Of a stretch of 64,000 bases of DNA, positions 33,548 through 42,799 are shown piece after piece. The notes under the pieces were generated by a model, which had not been told where the DNA came from, did not search any database, and saw only the letters and a program-made list of their open reading frames with translations. The position numbers and the translations under genes are program-made. Every line of letters begins with the position of its first letter. Position 1 is the stretch's first letter. This DNA comes from Hirschia sp964352025 (GTDB lineage Bacteria; Pseudomonadota; Alphaproteobacteria; Caulobacterales; Hyphomonadaceae), in contig CAYGPZ010000003.1 of NCBI GenBank assembly GCA_964352025.1, positions 124,001-188,000 of the forward strand. Reading direction: 5' to 3'.

Positions 33548-34264
33548 TTAGAAGCGTTGTTCTCCTATATCGTAGAAGAATGAGAAATCTATCGGAAGGG
33601 CGCTTAGAATAAATTGGTCTATGAACAGGTTTTGATTGGCTATGCGTTTGCGCGATACGTAAACGACATCAAACCTTTGCAAGGGACCAATATCTAGATG
33701 GCTTGGGTCTTTTAGGGCGTTTTTGACATCGACGACGCGTGTCATGATTTCACCATCGCTACCGCGCCTAAGAATAATAACTTGTTCGGGCTTTGATGTA
33801 CTGAGCAAACCGCCGGCCATGACAATGGCTTGAAGCGGATCGATTTGACCGGGAAGGTCAAAGACACCTGGGCTGGCGACCTCGCCGCCTATAAATACTT
33901 TTTGCGGAACAGCTTCTGTGAGTGTGACAGTCAAAGAGGGATCCACCAACTCTCTTGTGTAGACACGCTCCAGAATGTTCTGAAGTTCAGAAACAGATAA
34001 ATCAGCAACAACGACTGGATCCATCAGTGGCAAGCTAATGCGGCCATCGGGAGCTACAACAAGGTCTTTGTCGAGCTCCGGCGCATGCTGAAATGAGATG
34101 TTTAGCTGATCTCCAGGATAAAATTTGTACGCATGACTGCCTTTAGACCAGTCAGTATAAGAAACTGATGGGAACCGTGGAACATGGGTTTCAGGTTGCG
34201 GTGTCGAGCAGCTCGCTGTTGAAAGGAGTGCCAGTGCGAAAACAGATTTAGAAATTTTCTTCAT
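33548..34264 (-). CDS. hfsD: Polysaccharide export outer-membrane lipoprotein HfsD (Wza family)
   Basis: 238-residue protein with a lipoprotein signal ending STASCS. The mature part carries the Poly_export domain (YKFYPGDQLNISFQHAPELDKDLVVAPDGRISLPLM, read as YPGDQLNI and PDGRISLPL) and a SLBB domain (KVFIGGEVASPGVFDLPG). It would form the outer-membrane export channel for holdfast polysaccharide with HfsA in the inner membrane. It is divergent from hfsA over 94 bases, allowing shared regulation. Identity as HfsD rests on the surrounding hfs genes; the family itself is clear. Confidence 0.85.
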   Translation of the reverse strand: MKKISKSVFALALLSTASCSTPQPETHVPRFPSVSYTDWSKGSHAYKFYPGDQLNISFQHAPELDKDLVVAPDGRISLPLMDPVVVADLSVSELQNILERVYTRELVDPSLTVTLTEAVPQKVFIGGEVASPGVFDLPGQIDPLQAIVMAGGLLSTSKPEQVIILRRGSDGEIMTRVVDVKNALKDPSHLDIGPLQRFDVVYVSRKRIANQNLFIDQFILSALPIDFSFFYDIGEQRF

Positions 34265-34358
34265 GATGCCATCCTTTATATACCTGTCTTGAATAATGAA
34301 ATATTAAGTGTAATCAACCGATAAAAGCGGCGGGTTTTAAATAAAGTAGTATTTGGAT

Positions 34359-35846
34359 ATGGCGGATTACATCGAAGCAGCTCAATCTGCGGGGCAACGT
34401 GACAAACGTGGCGTGAATTTGCGCGTACGGCCACGTTTCGGTGTTGGGGATGTTTTTCTTCAGCTCTGGCGCTCCTTGTGGATTATGATTCTGGTGTTTC
34501 TACCAATCGCTGTATTAGGTGTCTTGTTCGCTATGACGATGCCTAAAAAATATACTGCGTTTGGAACCGCCCAGATCAGTTTCGATGAACAATATGTCTA
34601 TGATCCTCTTATCGGTGATGCTGGCCGAGGGGCGGCTTTCGAATCCGAAGCGGTTGTGCAAGTTGAGGCGGAGAAAGCTAACTCACCAATATTAGCGCGC
34701 CGTGTACTCGACCAGTTGGGTATAGACGAAATTTACCCAAAAATTTATGCTGAGGTATTAGAGGCCGAGAGCAGTGAAAAGCGAAGAAAATTGCAAGAGG
34801 CTGCCTATACGACATTTAATGAGGCCTATGGTGTAGGCCATAGCGCAAAGTCTCCTTTGTTGACGTTCTATTTTACTCACAAAGATCCCGAAATAGCAGC
34901 TAAAGTCGTAAACACCTTTCTGGATCAATATCAGGATTATCGAGACGTTCGCAAAGATAAAACCGATGTCGACGCAGTTGCAGGGCAGCGCGCAAAAGTT
35001 GGAGAGTCTCTGAAAATAGCAGAAGACAAACTCCAAGACTTTTTAGTTGCGAATAATATCGGTGATTTTGAAGCTGAGCGTTTATTTGTTTCAAATCAAA
35101 TGACTGGATTACGTGAAGAATTGTTGCGCGTTGAAGCATTGCAGCAAGAAGCGCGGGGGCGGCTCATCTCACTTAATCAGTTGCTCGGAAATACTTCTCC
35201 GACAATAGCTTTGCACATTGATTCAACAGCCGAGCAAACATTGCTTGATTTGCAGATTGAACGCGAAGAACTTCTACGCCGCTACACTCCTGAAAGTCGC
35301 GCTATCCAAGAGATTGATGCACGAATTTCTGGTGTTCAAAGACTATTATCAAGTGGTGAGGGGGGAACTCGACGAACTGGCCCAAACCCAGCCTATCAAG
35401 ATCTTTTGTCCTCTATTGCTGCTGCACAATCAGATGGGAATGCGGCTGAGGCGCGGGGCAATGAATTGCGGCGTCAAGTCAAAGATATTGAAGTTCGTCA
35501 AAGAGAATTGGTTTTGATTCAGCCAGAATATAAAAGACTTCTACGTGAAAGAGATGTATTGGAGACTTCCATGTATGAACTTTCAACAAGAGAGTTGAGT
35601 GCTCAGGCGTCTTTGGAAATAGCAGAAAGTTCAACTAGCAATATTACAATAGTTGACCGTGCTTTGCCGCCCACTAAAGGTAGCAGCATGAAAATGGCGG
35701 TCGCATTGGCGTCCGTCCTGTTTGGCGGGTTTACAGCACTCATTTCCGGTTTGTTGTTTACCTTTAGCCGGAAGAATTTAGCGACGCGGCGTTCAACGGA
35801 AAAAACCATTGGGTTGCCGGTTATTGGCGTTATATCAAAACAATAA
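34359..35846 (+). CDS. hfsA: Polysaccharide co-polymerase / chain-length protein HfsA (Wzz/Wzc family)
   Basis: 495-residue inner-membrane protein with TM1 (SLWIMILVFLPIAVLGVLFAM, about residues 42-62, quoted as LVFLPIAVLGVLF), the Wzz periplasmic domain with a long coiled-coil (residues 200-420, rich in Glu/Gln/Leu/Arg), and TM2 near residues 445-465 (AVALASVLFGGFTALISGLLF), ending in a short cytoplasmic tail without a kinase domain. The kinase-like part is the separate HfsB, as in Caulobacter. ATG at 34359 was preferred to the TTG at 34353. It is followed by hfsB after 148 bases. Confidence 0.85.
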   Translation: MADYIEAAQSAGQRDKRGVNLRVRPRFGVGDVFLQLWRSLWIMILVFLPIAVLGVLFAMTMPKKYTAFGTAQISFDEQYVYDPLIGDAGRGAAFESEAVVQVEAEKANSPILARRVLDQLGIDEIYPKIYAEVLEAESSEKRRKLQEAAYTTFNEAYGVGHSAKSPLLTFYFTHKDPEIAAKVVNTFLDQYQDYRDVRKDKTDVDAVAGQRAKVGESLKIAEDKLQDFLVANNIGDFEAERLFVSNQMTGLREELLRVEALQQEARGRLISLNQLLGNTSPTIALHIDSTAEQTLLDLQIEREELLRRYTPESRAIQEIDARISGVQRLLSSGEGGTRRTGPNPAYQDLLSSIAAAQSDGNAAEARGNELRRQVKDIEVRQRELVLIQPEYKRLLRERDVLETSMYELSTRELSAQASLEIAESSTSNITIVDRALPPTKGSSMKMAVALASVLFGGFTALISGLLFTFSRKNLATRRSTEKTIGLPVIGVISKQ

Positions 35847-35928
35847 AACATTGAATTAAGTTGAGTACTGAAATGGTTTGTTACTTGAATCTTAATGTGT
35901 AAGTACGAATTCGTGCCTGCCGTTTTCC

Positions 35929-35943
35929 TTAATTTAACGCTAA
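35929..35943 (+). promoter_or_regulatory. CtrA-box-like sequence upstream of hfsB (weak)
   Basis: TTAA, seven bases, then CTAA: one mismatch to the Caulobacter TTAA-N7-TTAA box, 52 bases before the hfsB start. Seven of eight positions match in an AT-rich region, so chance occurrence is possible. Confidence 0.2.
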
Positions 35944-35994
35944 TTGGATTAATTTGTGTGAAGTTACGCACAGAGAAAAGTTGTGAAATAGAAT

Positions 35995-36705
35995 ATGATT
36001 GATTTACGTCGGGAGCTAACAGAGACATGGCGTGTTGCCACGCGTGCACCCAGTAAATCTGGTGGACGTATGATTATGTTTATGTCTGCAATGTCTGGTG
36101 AAGGGACATCCAGTGTCGCTGCATCATTTGCTATGCTTGCCGCCCAACGTGCCCGAAAGGGTGTTTGGTTGATGGATTTGAACCTTATGAAAGGCAGGTT
36201 ATTTACCGCTTTTGATAATGGTGGTGAATTTGTCGATGTGTTTGGCCGGGTTGGTCCAGCCCATAATGCAGAGCTATCTGACGGATCTTTCTTCTCTATT
36301 TCTCCGCCTCCGCCACCGCCGCCTCCGGGTGCAAAAAAAGATGCAGGTCTATTTGTGATGCATCGCGTAGGTGAATCCAAATTGCTTGTTTCGCGTTTCA
36401 GAAAAGAACGCATGGAACAAGGACAGCGTGTGCGTGTGAAGATGGATACAAATTACTGGAAAGCTGTTAGTGAGATAGCTGATTGGGTCATTGTAGATGC
36501 ACCATCACTTGAAGAGTCTTCAGCAGGTCTTGCTGTCTGTAGTCAGATGGATGCAACAGCCATTGTCGTGCGCGCGGATAAGACTCCTGCTACCGAAGTG
36601 TCAAAACTTGGTCAAGAAATTGAGGGGCATGGCGGCACGTGCATGGGTATCGTCCTTAACGGCATACGTGCAGACGCTCGCCTAGCCGACGAGATTTCAG
36701 GGTAG
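35995..36705 (+). CDS. hfsB: HfsB, P-loop ATPase-like partner of HfsA (degenerate Walker A)
   Basis: 236-residue protein of the CpsD/CapB/BY-kinase family. The start MFMSAMSGEGTSSVAASFAML (residues 28-48) resembles the P-loop but has Thr-Ser where the GK(T/S) lysine should be. Walker A' is partly kept (VWLMDLNLMKG) and a Walker B-like WVIVDAPS (residues 164-171) is present. Residues 104-111 are eight consecutive prolines followed by a flexible Gly/Ala/Lys stretch. No C-terminal Tyr cluster is seen. It would act with HfsA in export of the polysaccharide. Confidence 0.8.
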   Translation: MIDLRRELTETWRVATRAPSKSGGRMIMFMSAMSGEGTSSVAASFAMLAAQRARKGVWLMDLNLMKGRLFTAFDNGGEFVDVFGRVGPAHNAELSDGSFFSISPPPPPPPPGAKKDAGLFVMHRVGESKLLVSRFRKERMEQGQRVRVKMDTNYWKAVSEIADWVIVDAPSLEESSAGLAVCSQMDATAIVVRADKTPATEVSKLGQEIEGHGGTCMGIVLNGIRADARLADEISG

Positions 36706-36721
36706 CTCTAGCAATATTGGC

Positions 36722-37711
36722 TCAGGTGGTTGCCGCTGAGCTTTGCGTTCCTGAATTCTTCTTTTTCTTGGTGTTGTCTCCATAGAATTTAAATTCAAAT
36801 GGTGGAAACCACAGAAGTTTTCCAAGCCCTCTAACCGCTTTATCGTACATGTACGCGCGTCTTGGGTGGCGCATAAGAAGCATGAGTAAGGCAAGTAAGC
36901 CATATATTGTAAATTGCCCAGTTCCGATCACCATCCACATTAGCAGCCGTGGTACGTCGACTGTTTTGCTATTGCGTACACAGTTGGTGGAGGGGCCTTG
37001 CCCGTAAGCAAAGGCTCTACGCAGCGTATATCCAAGGTGGCTACGCTTTGCTGGCACATGCTCATCGACTATGGCGTTGTGAGCCCATCCAAATGTCTCA
37101 CCAGCTTTTTCGACTTTTGCGAATAGATAGTCATCTTCGCCGCCAGTCTCATTGGCAATTTTGTTGAAATAGGGTTCGTCTTCATCAAGGCATGGACGGA
37201 TGCGTTCGAGGTCGAGCAAAGCGTTTCCACATCCAAAAGCAGTATCTATCGCTTTGGTCTCATCAGGACCTTTGCGAGAAAAGAAATCTTCTAGATAGGT
37301 TTTGTGTGCTTCGGGTGCCTCAGGAGGAAGGACTGTTTCGACCGGGCCAAATATAACAGCTGCCGACAATTGTTTATGTGCAGCGAGTAAGCCGTCCAAC
37401 CAGCCATCATGTGCTGTTTCATCGTCATCAATAAAAGCAATCAAGTTGCTTTGAGCTTTGGATAGACCATTATTTCGTGCGTTTGCGACACCTGGGTCTG
37501 GTTCGGTGACATAATGAATAGGGACGCGGCTGTTTGCGGCAAGCTCTTCGGCGGTTGACTGTGCACCAGCTTCTTTGGTGTTGTCAGCGATCACGATTTC
37601 AGCAGTTTCAAGCGCTTTATCGTTCATCGCCAAAATGCTGTTGACGGCATTGCGAAGCCCATCATTGCGGCGAAACGTTGGAATGACGATACTGACGATA
37701 GGTGTTGGCAT
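36722..37711 (-). CDS. GT2 family glycosyltransferase, probable HfsL
   Basis: 329-residue GT-A enzyme with VSIVIPTFRRNDGLRNAV at the N-terminus, the DXD-like NLIAFIDDDETAHDGWL at about residues 88-104, EDDYLFAKVEKAGE, and a C-terminal hydrophobic segment (FTIYGLLALLMLLM) near residue 288 indicating membrane association. The ATG at 37711 overlaps the hfsH stop (TGATG), giving translational coupling. In Hirschia and Caulobacter a second GT2, HfsL, works with HfsG in holdfast synthesis; placement supports that role, which remains inferred. Confidence 0.78.
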   Translation of the reverse strand: MPTPIVSIVIPTFRRNDGLRNAVNSILAMNDKALETAEIVIADNTKEAGAQSTAEELAANSRVPIHYVTEPDPGVANARNNGLSKAQSNLIAFIDDDETAHDGWLDGLLAAHKQLSAAVIFGPVETVLPPEAPEAHKTYLEDFFSRKGPDETKAIDTAFGCGNALLDLERIRPCLDEDEPYFNKIANETGGEDDYLFAKVEKAGETFGWAHNAIVDEHVPAKRSHLGYTLRRAFAYGQGPSTNCVRNSKTVDVPRLLMWMVIGTGQFTIYGLLALLMLLMRHPRRAYMYDKAVRGLGKLLWFPPFEFKFYGDNTKKKKNSGTQSSAATT

Positions 37712-38481
37712 CAGATAACTCCGCACGCTTTTGCTGCTTGTGTTGGTGTCGGAAGCGAAGCACCCAGCGCGACTGATCGTTTACAAAGGTCTTCTATGAC
37801 TGAAGATGTCGTTCCGTAGTTAGTTGGGTTATGGGAGACATCATGGGTAAATATCATGACCCATCCACCTGTTTTTCCAGCCTGTTCAATAGCTTTCTGT
37901 GCACGAATAGTTGTTGTTGGGTCGCCGTTTAGTTCAAAACAGCGAAGCTGAGCAAGGTCAACTTGGCCGACATTTATACCCGGCAGGATGCCGCGACAAA
38001 TATCAAACTGCTTGAATACTTCTTTTTTAGTATCGAAAAGCGTTTCGCCATATGGGTAGGCAAGGCTTGTCGGTTTGGTTTCAAGTCCGGCTTCTTTAAG
38101 CGCATCCAGATTGTCTTGAACATCTTTCAAAACGGTTTGGGTATCCACCATGGCGCAATCAATATGACTGTGAGTGTGTGCACCGATTTCATGTCCGCGT
38201 TTATCTAGATCTAGCATAGTTTCGATATCAAACATCGCGCCATAGGGGCCATTGGCTTTGATCATTTTCGTACATGCATAGAATGCGGCTCTGCCACCAT
38301 GTTTTTCGACAATGTCCGCGCCATTTACGGCTGACATTGGGAAGTCGTCGAAAGTGAATGAAACCTGGAATTTATCAGCGCCGATTTGCGCTGGCGCCGC
38401 GTGTCTCCACTGGGTGAGGCGGCGTTTTATTTTGGCAGGCAATGTGCGTGATGGATTATGTTCCCAATCAATATCAATCAT
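37711..38481 (-). CDS. hfsH: Polysaccharide deacetylase HfsH (NodB domain)
   Basis: 256-residue carbohydrate esterase family 4-like protein that would deacetylate N-acetylglucosamine in holdfast polymer. NodB motifs: SFTFDDFP (catalytic Asp-Asp), HTHSHIDC (metal-binding His pair), the Arg-containing YPYGETLFD region and WVMIFTHDVSHNP near the C-terminus. No obvious signal peptide, so it acts in the cytoplasm as proposed for Caulobacter HfsH. ATG at 38481 with GAGG upstream was chosen over ATG at 38496. Overlaps hfsG by 8 bases. Confidence 0.87.
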   Translation of the reverse strand: MIDIDWEHNPSRTLPAKIKRRLTQWRHAAPAQIGADKFQVSFTFDDFPMSAVNGADIVEKHGGRAAFYACTKMIKANGPYGAMFDIETMLDLDKRGHEIGAHTHSHIDCAMVDTQTVLKDVQDNLDALKEAGLETKPTSLAYPYGETLFDTKKEVFKQFDICRGILPGINVGQVDLAQLRCFELNGDPTTTIRAQKAIEQAGKTGGWVMIFTHDVSHNPTNYGTTSSVIEDLCKRSVALGASLPTPTQAAKACGVI

Positions 38482-39469
38482 TGAGTGCCTCAGCATAAAC
38501 GAGTGCGCGCCATAGTTTGAGTACGCGTCCTTTTATCGAAACGGGTAGAGGGAGGAATTTTGCAGAAATAATCCACCCACTGATTGATTTGAATAGGGCT
38601 TTGAAAGGTAAAGATGACAACGCATTAGCAGCTTTGAAAAGGCTAGTGGATTTCAATTCATTCGGGTGCTTCTCAATGGCTTTTTTGAAGTTTGGACCGG
38701 AGGCACCGTATTTGCGCATTAAAGTATGTATATTATCCAGACCTAGATGTGTCGCAGTGTTATCCAAGTGGATCACAGGATAGGAATGAGCAATACGAAG
38801 GCCCCAATCAACATCTTCCCAGCCCCAACCTTGGAAGCTCTCATCAAATGGTATTTCTTCGAACAGTTCTGCATGAGCCAAAACATTGCTCGTAAACACA
38901 TATCGGCCAGGCTCCGTGGACCGTATCTCAGCGGGAACACACTCTGATTGTTCTGCTTGCCAACGGTGAAGTGCAAACTCTGATGAGTTGGTAGCTTGTT
39001 GTAGAGAAAAGCCTCCGACCACAAGTTTAGGCGTAGGATTGTTGTCTATTTCCGAAATGTAGTTTGATAGAAAGTTATTGCCATCTGGAAGCATATCTGA
39101 ATCTAGCAGCAAAACCCATGTGCAACGAGCGTGATTTAGAAGGCGATTTCTTGCACCCGAGCGACCAAGGTTTTTGACAGCGGAAACAATTCTTATCGGG
39201 TAGGTCAATTCCGAAGATGTATCAGATAACCGTTCAATTAAACCAGTATTTTCACTTCCGTCATCAAAGACAATCAATTCAATTTTATTCGATTGGTCGC
39301 ATGCTTCCAGTGCTCTCAAGAGAGGAGTGGGGTCATCTTTGTAGTTTGGTACTAGGATAGAGATTAACTGGCTTGGCTGACGCTTCCATAAAGGATTGTC
39401 AAAAACAGTTTCCTTTGATGCACCCGCTTCAAGCAAGGAGGGTGCAGAGGTTTCTGATTGAACGTTCAT
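38474..39469 (-). CDS. hfsG: GT2 family glycosyltransferase HfsG
   Basis: 331-residue GT-A enzyme: LISILVPNYKDDPTPLLRAL start of the fold, VFDDGSENTG, NLGRSGARNRLL, and a classical DXD in WVLLLDSDMLPDG. FQGWGWEDVDWGLR is the acceptor/metal-site Glu-Asp motif. C-terminal helices (SLFKAANALSSLPFKALFKSI) are amphipathic, fitting a peripheral membrane enzyme. It adds a sugar to the lipid-linked holdfast repeat. Starts 12 bases after hfsE and overlaps hfsH. Confidence 0.84.
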   Translation of the reverse strand: MNVQSETSAPSLLEAGASKETVFDNPLWKRQPSQLISILVPNYKDDPTPLLRALEACDQSNKIELIVFDDGSENTGLIERLSDTSSELTYPIRIVSAVKNLGRSGARNRLLNHARCTWVLLLDSDMLPDGNNFLSNYISEIDNNPTPKLVVGGFSLQQATNSSEFALHRWQAEQSECVPAEIRSTEPGRYVFTSNVLAHAELFEEIPFDESFQGWGWEDVDWGLRIAHSYPVIHLDNTATHLGLDNIHTLMRKYGASGPNFKKAIEKHPNELKSTSLFKAANALSSLPFKALFKSISGWIISAKFLPLPVSIKGRVLKLWRALVYAEALND

Positions 39470-39481
39470 GAAATGCGTTGC

Positions 39482-41008
39482 CTATCGCTGAGTCTTTGAA
39501 TCGCCAAGGAGGCAAGGGGCAGTTTTCAGAATGACATACATGTCAAACCAGAAGGATGCCTTCTCCATATATTCCATATCGTAACGAAGGCGTTCTTTGA
39601 CCAATTCTGTTGTGTGAACAGGGCCACGGGATCCGTTGATTTGAGCCCAACCTGTAAGGCCAGGTTTCATGCGGTGCCGATGAGCGTATTCAGCCACAAT
39701 GTTGTGAATTTCAATTTCTTCAGTTGTCATTCCTACTGCGTGCGGACGAGGACCAACAAGAGACATGTCACCTAAAAGAATGTTTATCAGTTGTGGTAGC
39801 TCATCGAGGCTAGTGCGGCGAAGAAATTTTCCAACCTTTGTAACGCGTTTATCATTGCTGACAGTTTGTACGACTTTCTTACCGTCCTCAGCTGCTTTAT
39901 CTGGCGTCATCGTTCTAAACTTCCAGACTCGAATTATCTGGTTGTTGAACCCATGGCGGCGTTGTCTGAAGAAGATAGGTCCCTTGCTATCCAGCCTTAT
40001 AAATGTCGCGATTAACAGCATAAAAGGAGAGAATAGGAGGAGCATGGCAGCTGCGCCGACGATGTCTAGGCAGCGTTTGATAGAGGCTCTACGAGCATCT
40101 TTGGGCGCGCCGGAAACATAAGCGGCAGGCGCATCAATCAAATCCGCAATAGATGTTTTTTCTGGGCTAAAACCTTCAAGGTCCAGCATGAGTATGACTT
40201 CTTGGGGAAGCAATCGGAGCTGATCGATTAAGTCTCTAACACGATCTCTAGCAGTGGAGGTTACAGTTAGGATAATACGATCAACCTGAGGGAGTTTTTC
40301 CCAATTAAGCAAGTCGTCCACTTTACCTAAAACGGGCACGCCTGAAATCGAACTCGGCGCGCGGTCCAACCTGTCTTCATAGACGCCTAGAATATTCATA
40401 TCCCGGCGCTCTTTGTTTTTTTCGATTAAATCATATGCAGCAGGCGTTGCGCCTATAATAACGACATTGTCAGATAGAGAGCCAGATCTAGTTAGAGATT
40501 TAACCGCAGCTAGATAATGAGCATGCAGACCAGCAAATCCTAGAAGAAGGATTGAAGATACCTGCAGCAGATTATTTGATTTGCCACCTAGGTTGAAAAA
40601 CCAACTCAACAACAGAGCTATTAATATGCCTGAGGTTGCTCCAAAGAGGACACGCCATAAATGAGAGGCTGGCGGTGCATTGAATTTAAATCGGTATGCT
40701 CCACAAATTCTCATGCCGGCATATGCAAATAGCGGCATTAATAGATAAGGAAGTGCTATTCTTAAGCTACCTTCCAACAACTCGACATTCAGAAGATGAC
40801 AGGCGAGAACTGAGATGCCTAAGCCACCGATGACATCGATTAATTTTGCAGTGAGCCTTAGTCCCGCGCGATCAATTGGAAAACGGCGAATAGGTTGTGA
40901 CTGATACGCAGATTGAGATGAGTTTGATCCATCGAATGAACGCAGATTCGCAATGTGATAGCTATCACCTGATGCGTTATCTTCTGTTTCGGTGGTGTCG
41001 AGGCTCAT
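39482..41008 (-). CDS. hfsE: Exopolysaccharide polyprenyl glycosylphosphotransferase HfsE
   Basis: 508-residue initiating enzyme (WbaP/PssY type) transferring a sugar-1-phosphate onto undecaprenyl phosphate. It has four N-terminal membrane segments within residues 50-160, a CoA-binding-like Rossmann domain (NVVIIGATPAAYDLIEKNK), and the C-terminal bacterial sugar transferase domain: KRCLDIVGAAAMLLLFSPFML, GPIFFRQRRHGFNN, VWKFRTM, RRTSLDELPQLINILLGDMSLVGPRP (quoted in part). It heads the leftward hfsE-G-H-GT2 run. ATG at 41008 was preferred over a TTG at 41023. Confidence 0.84.
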   Translation of the reverse strand: MSLDTTETEDNASGDSYHIANLRSFDGSNSSQSAYQSQPIRRFPIDRAGLRLTAKLIDVIGGLGISVLACHLLNVELLEGSLRIALPYLLMPLFAYAGMRICGAYRFKFNAPPASHLWRVLFGATSGILIALLLSWFFNLGGKSNNLLQVSSILLLGFAGLHAHYLAAVKSLTRSGSLSDNVVIIGATPAAYDLIEKNKERRDMNILGVYEDRLDRAPSSISGVPVLGKVDDLLNWEKLPQVDRIILTVTSTARDRVRDLIDQLRLLPQEVILMLDLEGFSPEKTSIADLIDAPAAYVSGAPKDARRASIKRCLDIVGAAAMLLLFSPFMLLIATFIRLDSKGPIFFRQRRHGFNNQIIRVWKFRTMTPDKAAEDGKKVVQTVSNDKRVTKVGKFLRRTSLDELPQLINILLGDMSLVGPRPHAVGMTTEEIEIHNIVAEYAHRHRMKPGLTGWAQINGSRGPVHTTELVKERLRYDMEYMEKASFWFDMYVILKTAPCLLGDSKTQR

Positions 41009-41224
41009 GCCAGCGATTCCCAATGCGCTCTATATTAATACGGTCGGTATCTGCTTTTGCAGATTACGTTTTTAGGAGAAGAATGATGTACTCAACTTGA
41101 ACAACACTTATCTCTGTTTAAATCTACTATAGGAAATCTTGCTTAATTATTCTTTGTTTTATTCTACAATAATCATCGTTTTATTATGGACGCAGTTTTT
41201 ATATTTGTTAAGAGTTGGCGGGAT
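41009..41224 (-). promoter_or_regulatory. Upstream region of hfsE (216 bp)
   Basis: AT-rich between 41090 and 41200. It lies between the 3' end of the three-gene unknown operon and hfsE and must hold the hfsE promoter, because the flanking genes on both sides read leftward. No terminator hairpin with a T-run and no perfect CtrA box was found. Confidence 0.3.
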
Positions 41225-42790
41225 TTAGAAGCCTCCACCTGTTTTGAAACCGCCTCCGCGTCCGCCAAATCCGCCACCTGACGATGGAAATTTAACCCCG
41301 GATGATGACCGTCGAGAAGGGAATCTTCTCTGGGTTGATCTTCCTCCACTCGGAAATGAAGATTTTCTCCTGCCGCCCAATCCTGTGCTTTGTCTTGCTG
41401 CTTCTTTTGCTATTTCTATAGCGATATCGCCAAAAATTGTCGGTAGCCCAAGCGTAGACTGGCGTCTGCGTCCGCCAAAGTCTGGATCCACTTTGGGAAT
41501 TCGGCGAATGATGGCTTTATTCAGCAGGCGTTTAGCGCCATGCACGTCAGTATGGCCTCGTAATAGCGATGTAATAATGGTTTCAATGCTGGACGCTTTG
41601 AAGGCAGCATAGGGGCTGTCAAATTTGGCCATTTTGAACTCACGACGCAAGCGTTCCAAAAGCGAAAGATCTTTGCGTCGGTCTGCTGGACTATTGGCTA
41701 AGTCTTCCGCAGTCACTTCAAATTCCAGCTCTTCAGTACGAAGTTTGACCAGCCTATCTACAAGGCGATCATCTTCTGGATTAACTGTCTCAGCGACCAG
41801 AATTCTTAAATCAGGGAAACTTGCTCGCTTGAGTGCATTTTCCAATACGCGGCGGGCTTCCATAGCTGGTCCAGTATCAGCGTTAAGCGCTGCTTCGTGT
41901 AATTGAGCTAATGCTTGGTGATGTGCTTCGGCAGCGTCTAATTGAGCATCAAGCGTGTTGATGGAAGAGCGCAGTTCTTCAACGTTTTCTCGCAGAGTAT
42001 CTGCTCCGCCAGCGGTGAGTGCTTTAGCTTCGGCTTCTTCCAATGCTTCTTGGCAGGATTGCAATGCGGCTTCGGTTTTCTGTGCATGTTCAGACAAGCG
42101 AATAGGTAATTCGGTCAGCCGTTTGTAATTTAAGTGTGCTGCATCATATTTACAGAGCTTAGCAACCCAATTGTCCATAAATCGTATGAACGCAGGGGCT
42201 TTGTATTCTGTCGTCCTGAATTTGCGTGACCATAGATAAACAAATAGAGGATTGTTTTTATATGGCTGGCCTTTTGTCTTCTCGTCTTCTTCCGAAAGCT
42301 TAAGTTTCGAGTGGGCGCGTTCTGCAATCGCTGACGCATCTTCCATAGCTTCAGCAAGCGCTTGATACGCCTCATCTTCAGATAGGCGGAGCTCAATCTT
42401 CGTCACTTTTTTCTCATACTGATCGACAGCATTATCGAGACGTGACGCTAATTCAGATCGTTCATTTTCCAATTTCAAAATGTCATTGGAGGCAGCGTTG
42501 AGTTTTTCTTGTTCTTCTTCAACGAACGCAGAATGGGAAGATAGTAGTATTTGAGCACGTTTTTCAGAGTTCAGCAGGGTGAGTTCGTTTGCTTCAGTAT
42601 CGTCTGCAAGAGTTTCCAAGCGCATGTCGGCAAGCGATTGATACGCGCTGACTTGTTCCTTACGGATTTCTGTAATGCGCGTACGTGCGTCATCGGCAGC
42701 CTCGACGGCGTGCGCTAGCTGTGTGCGAGCACGTAATATGCTTTCATCAAGTTCCTCTAGCGCTTCTCGTCCGTTTATGGGCCTAGCCAT
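41225..42790 (-). CDS. Coiled-coil protein with Gly/Arg/Phe-rich tail, unknown function
   Basis: 521-residue protein, last gene of a three-gene operon. Residues 8-165 are a long predicted coiled coil (ARTQLAHAVEAADDARTRITE, ERSELASRLDNAVDQYEKK). A more globular middle (residues 165-240, NPLFVYLWSRKFRTTEYK, RFMDNWVAKLCKYD) follows, then another helical/coiled-coil part, and a low-complexity tail from about residue 470 (GGRRKSSFPSGGRSTQRRFP, then SGGGFGGRGGGFKTGGGF). No membrane segment. No known family recognised. Tail composition resembles RNA- or self-associating disordered regions. It starts 9 bases after the DUF6384-like gene. Confidence 0.7.
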   Translation of the reverse strand: MARPINGREALEELDESILRARTQLAHAVEAADDARTRITEIRKEQVSAYQSLADMRLETLADDTEANELTLLNSEKRAQILLSSHSAFVEEEQEKLNAASNDILKLENERSELASRLDNAVDQYEKKVTKIELRLSEDEAYQALAEAMEDASAIAERAHSKLKLSEEDEKTKGQPYKNNPLFVYLWSRKFRTTEYKAPAFIRFMDNWVAKLCKYDAAHLNYKRLTELPIRLSEHAQKTEAALQSCQEALEEAEAKALTAGGADTLRENVEELRSSINTLDAQLDAAEAHHQALAQLHEAALNADTGPAMEARRVLENALKRASFPDLRILVAETVNPEDDRLVDRLVKLRTEELEFEVTAEDLANSPADRRKDLSLLERLRREFKMAKFDSPYAAFKASSIETIITSLLRGHTDVHGAKRLLNKAIIRRIPKVDPDFGGRRRQSTLGLPTIFGDIAIEIAKEAARQSTGLGGRRKSSFPSGGRSTQRRFPSRRSSSGVKFPSSGGGFGGRGGGFKTGGGF

Positions 42791-42799
42791 GAAGTCTTA

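Noticed and set aside
41244..41906. Plus-strand frames opposite the Gly/Arg-rich coiled-coil gene
   Set aside because: Antisense frames of low-complexity codons; no ribosome site or recognisable domain.
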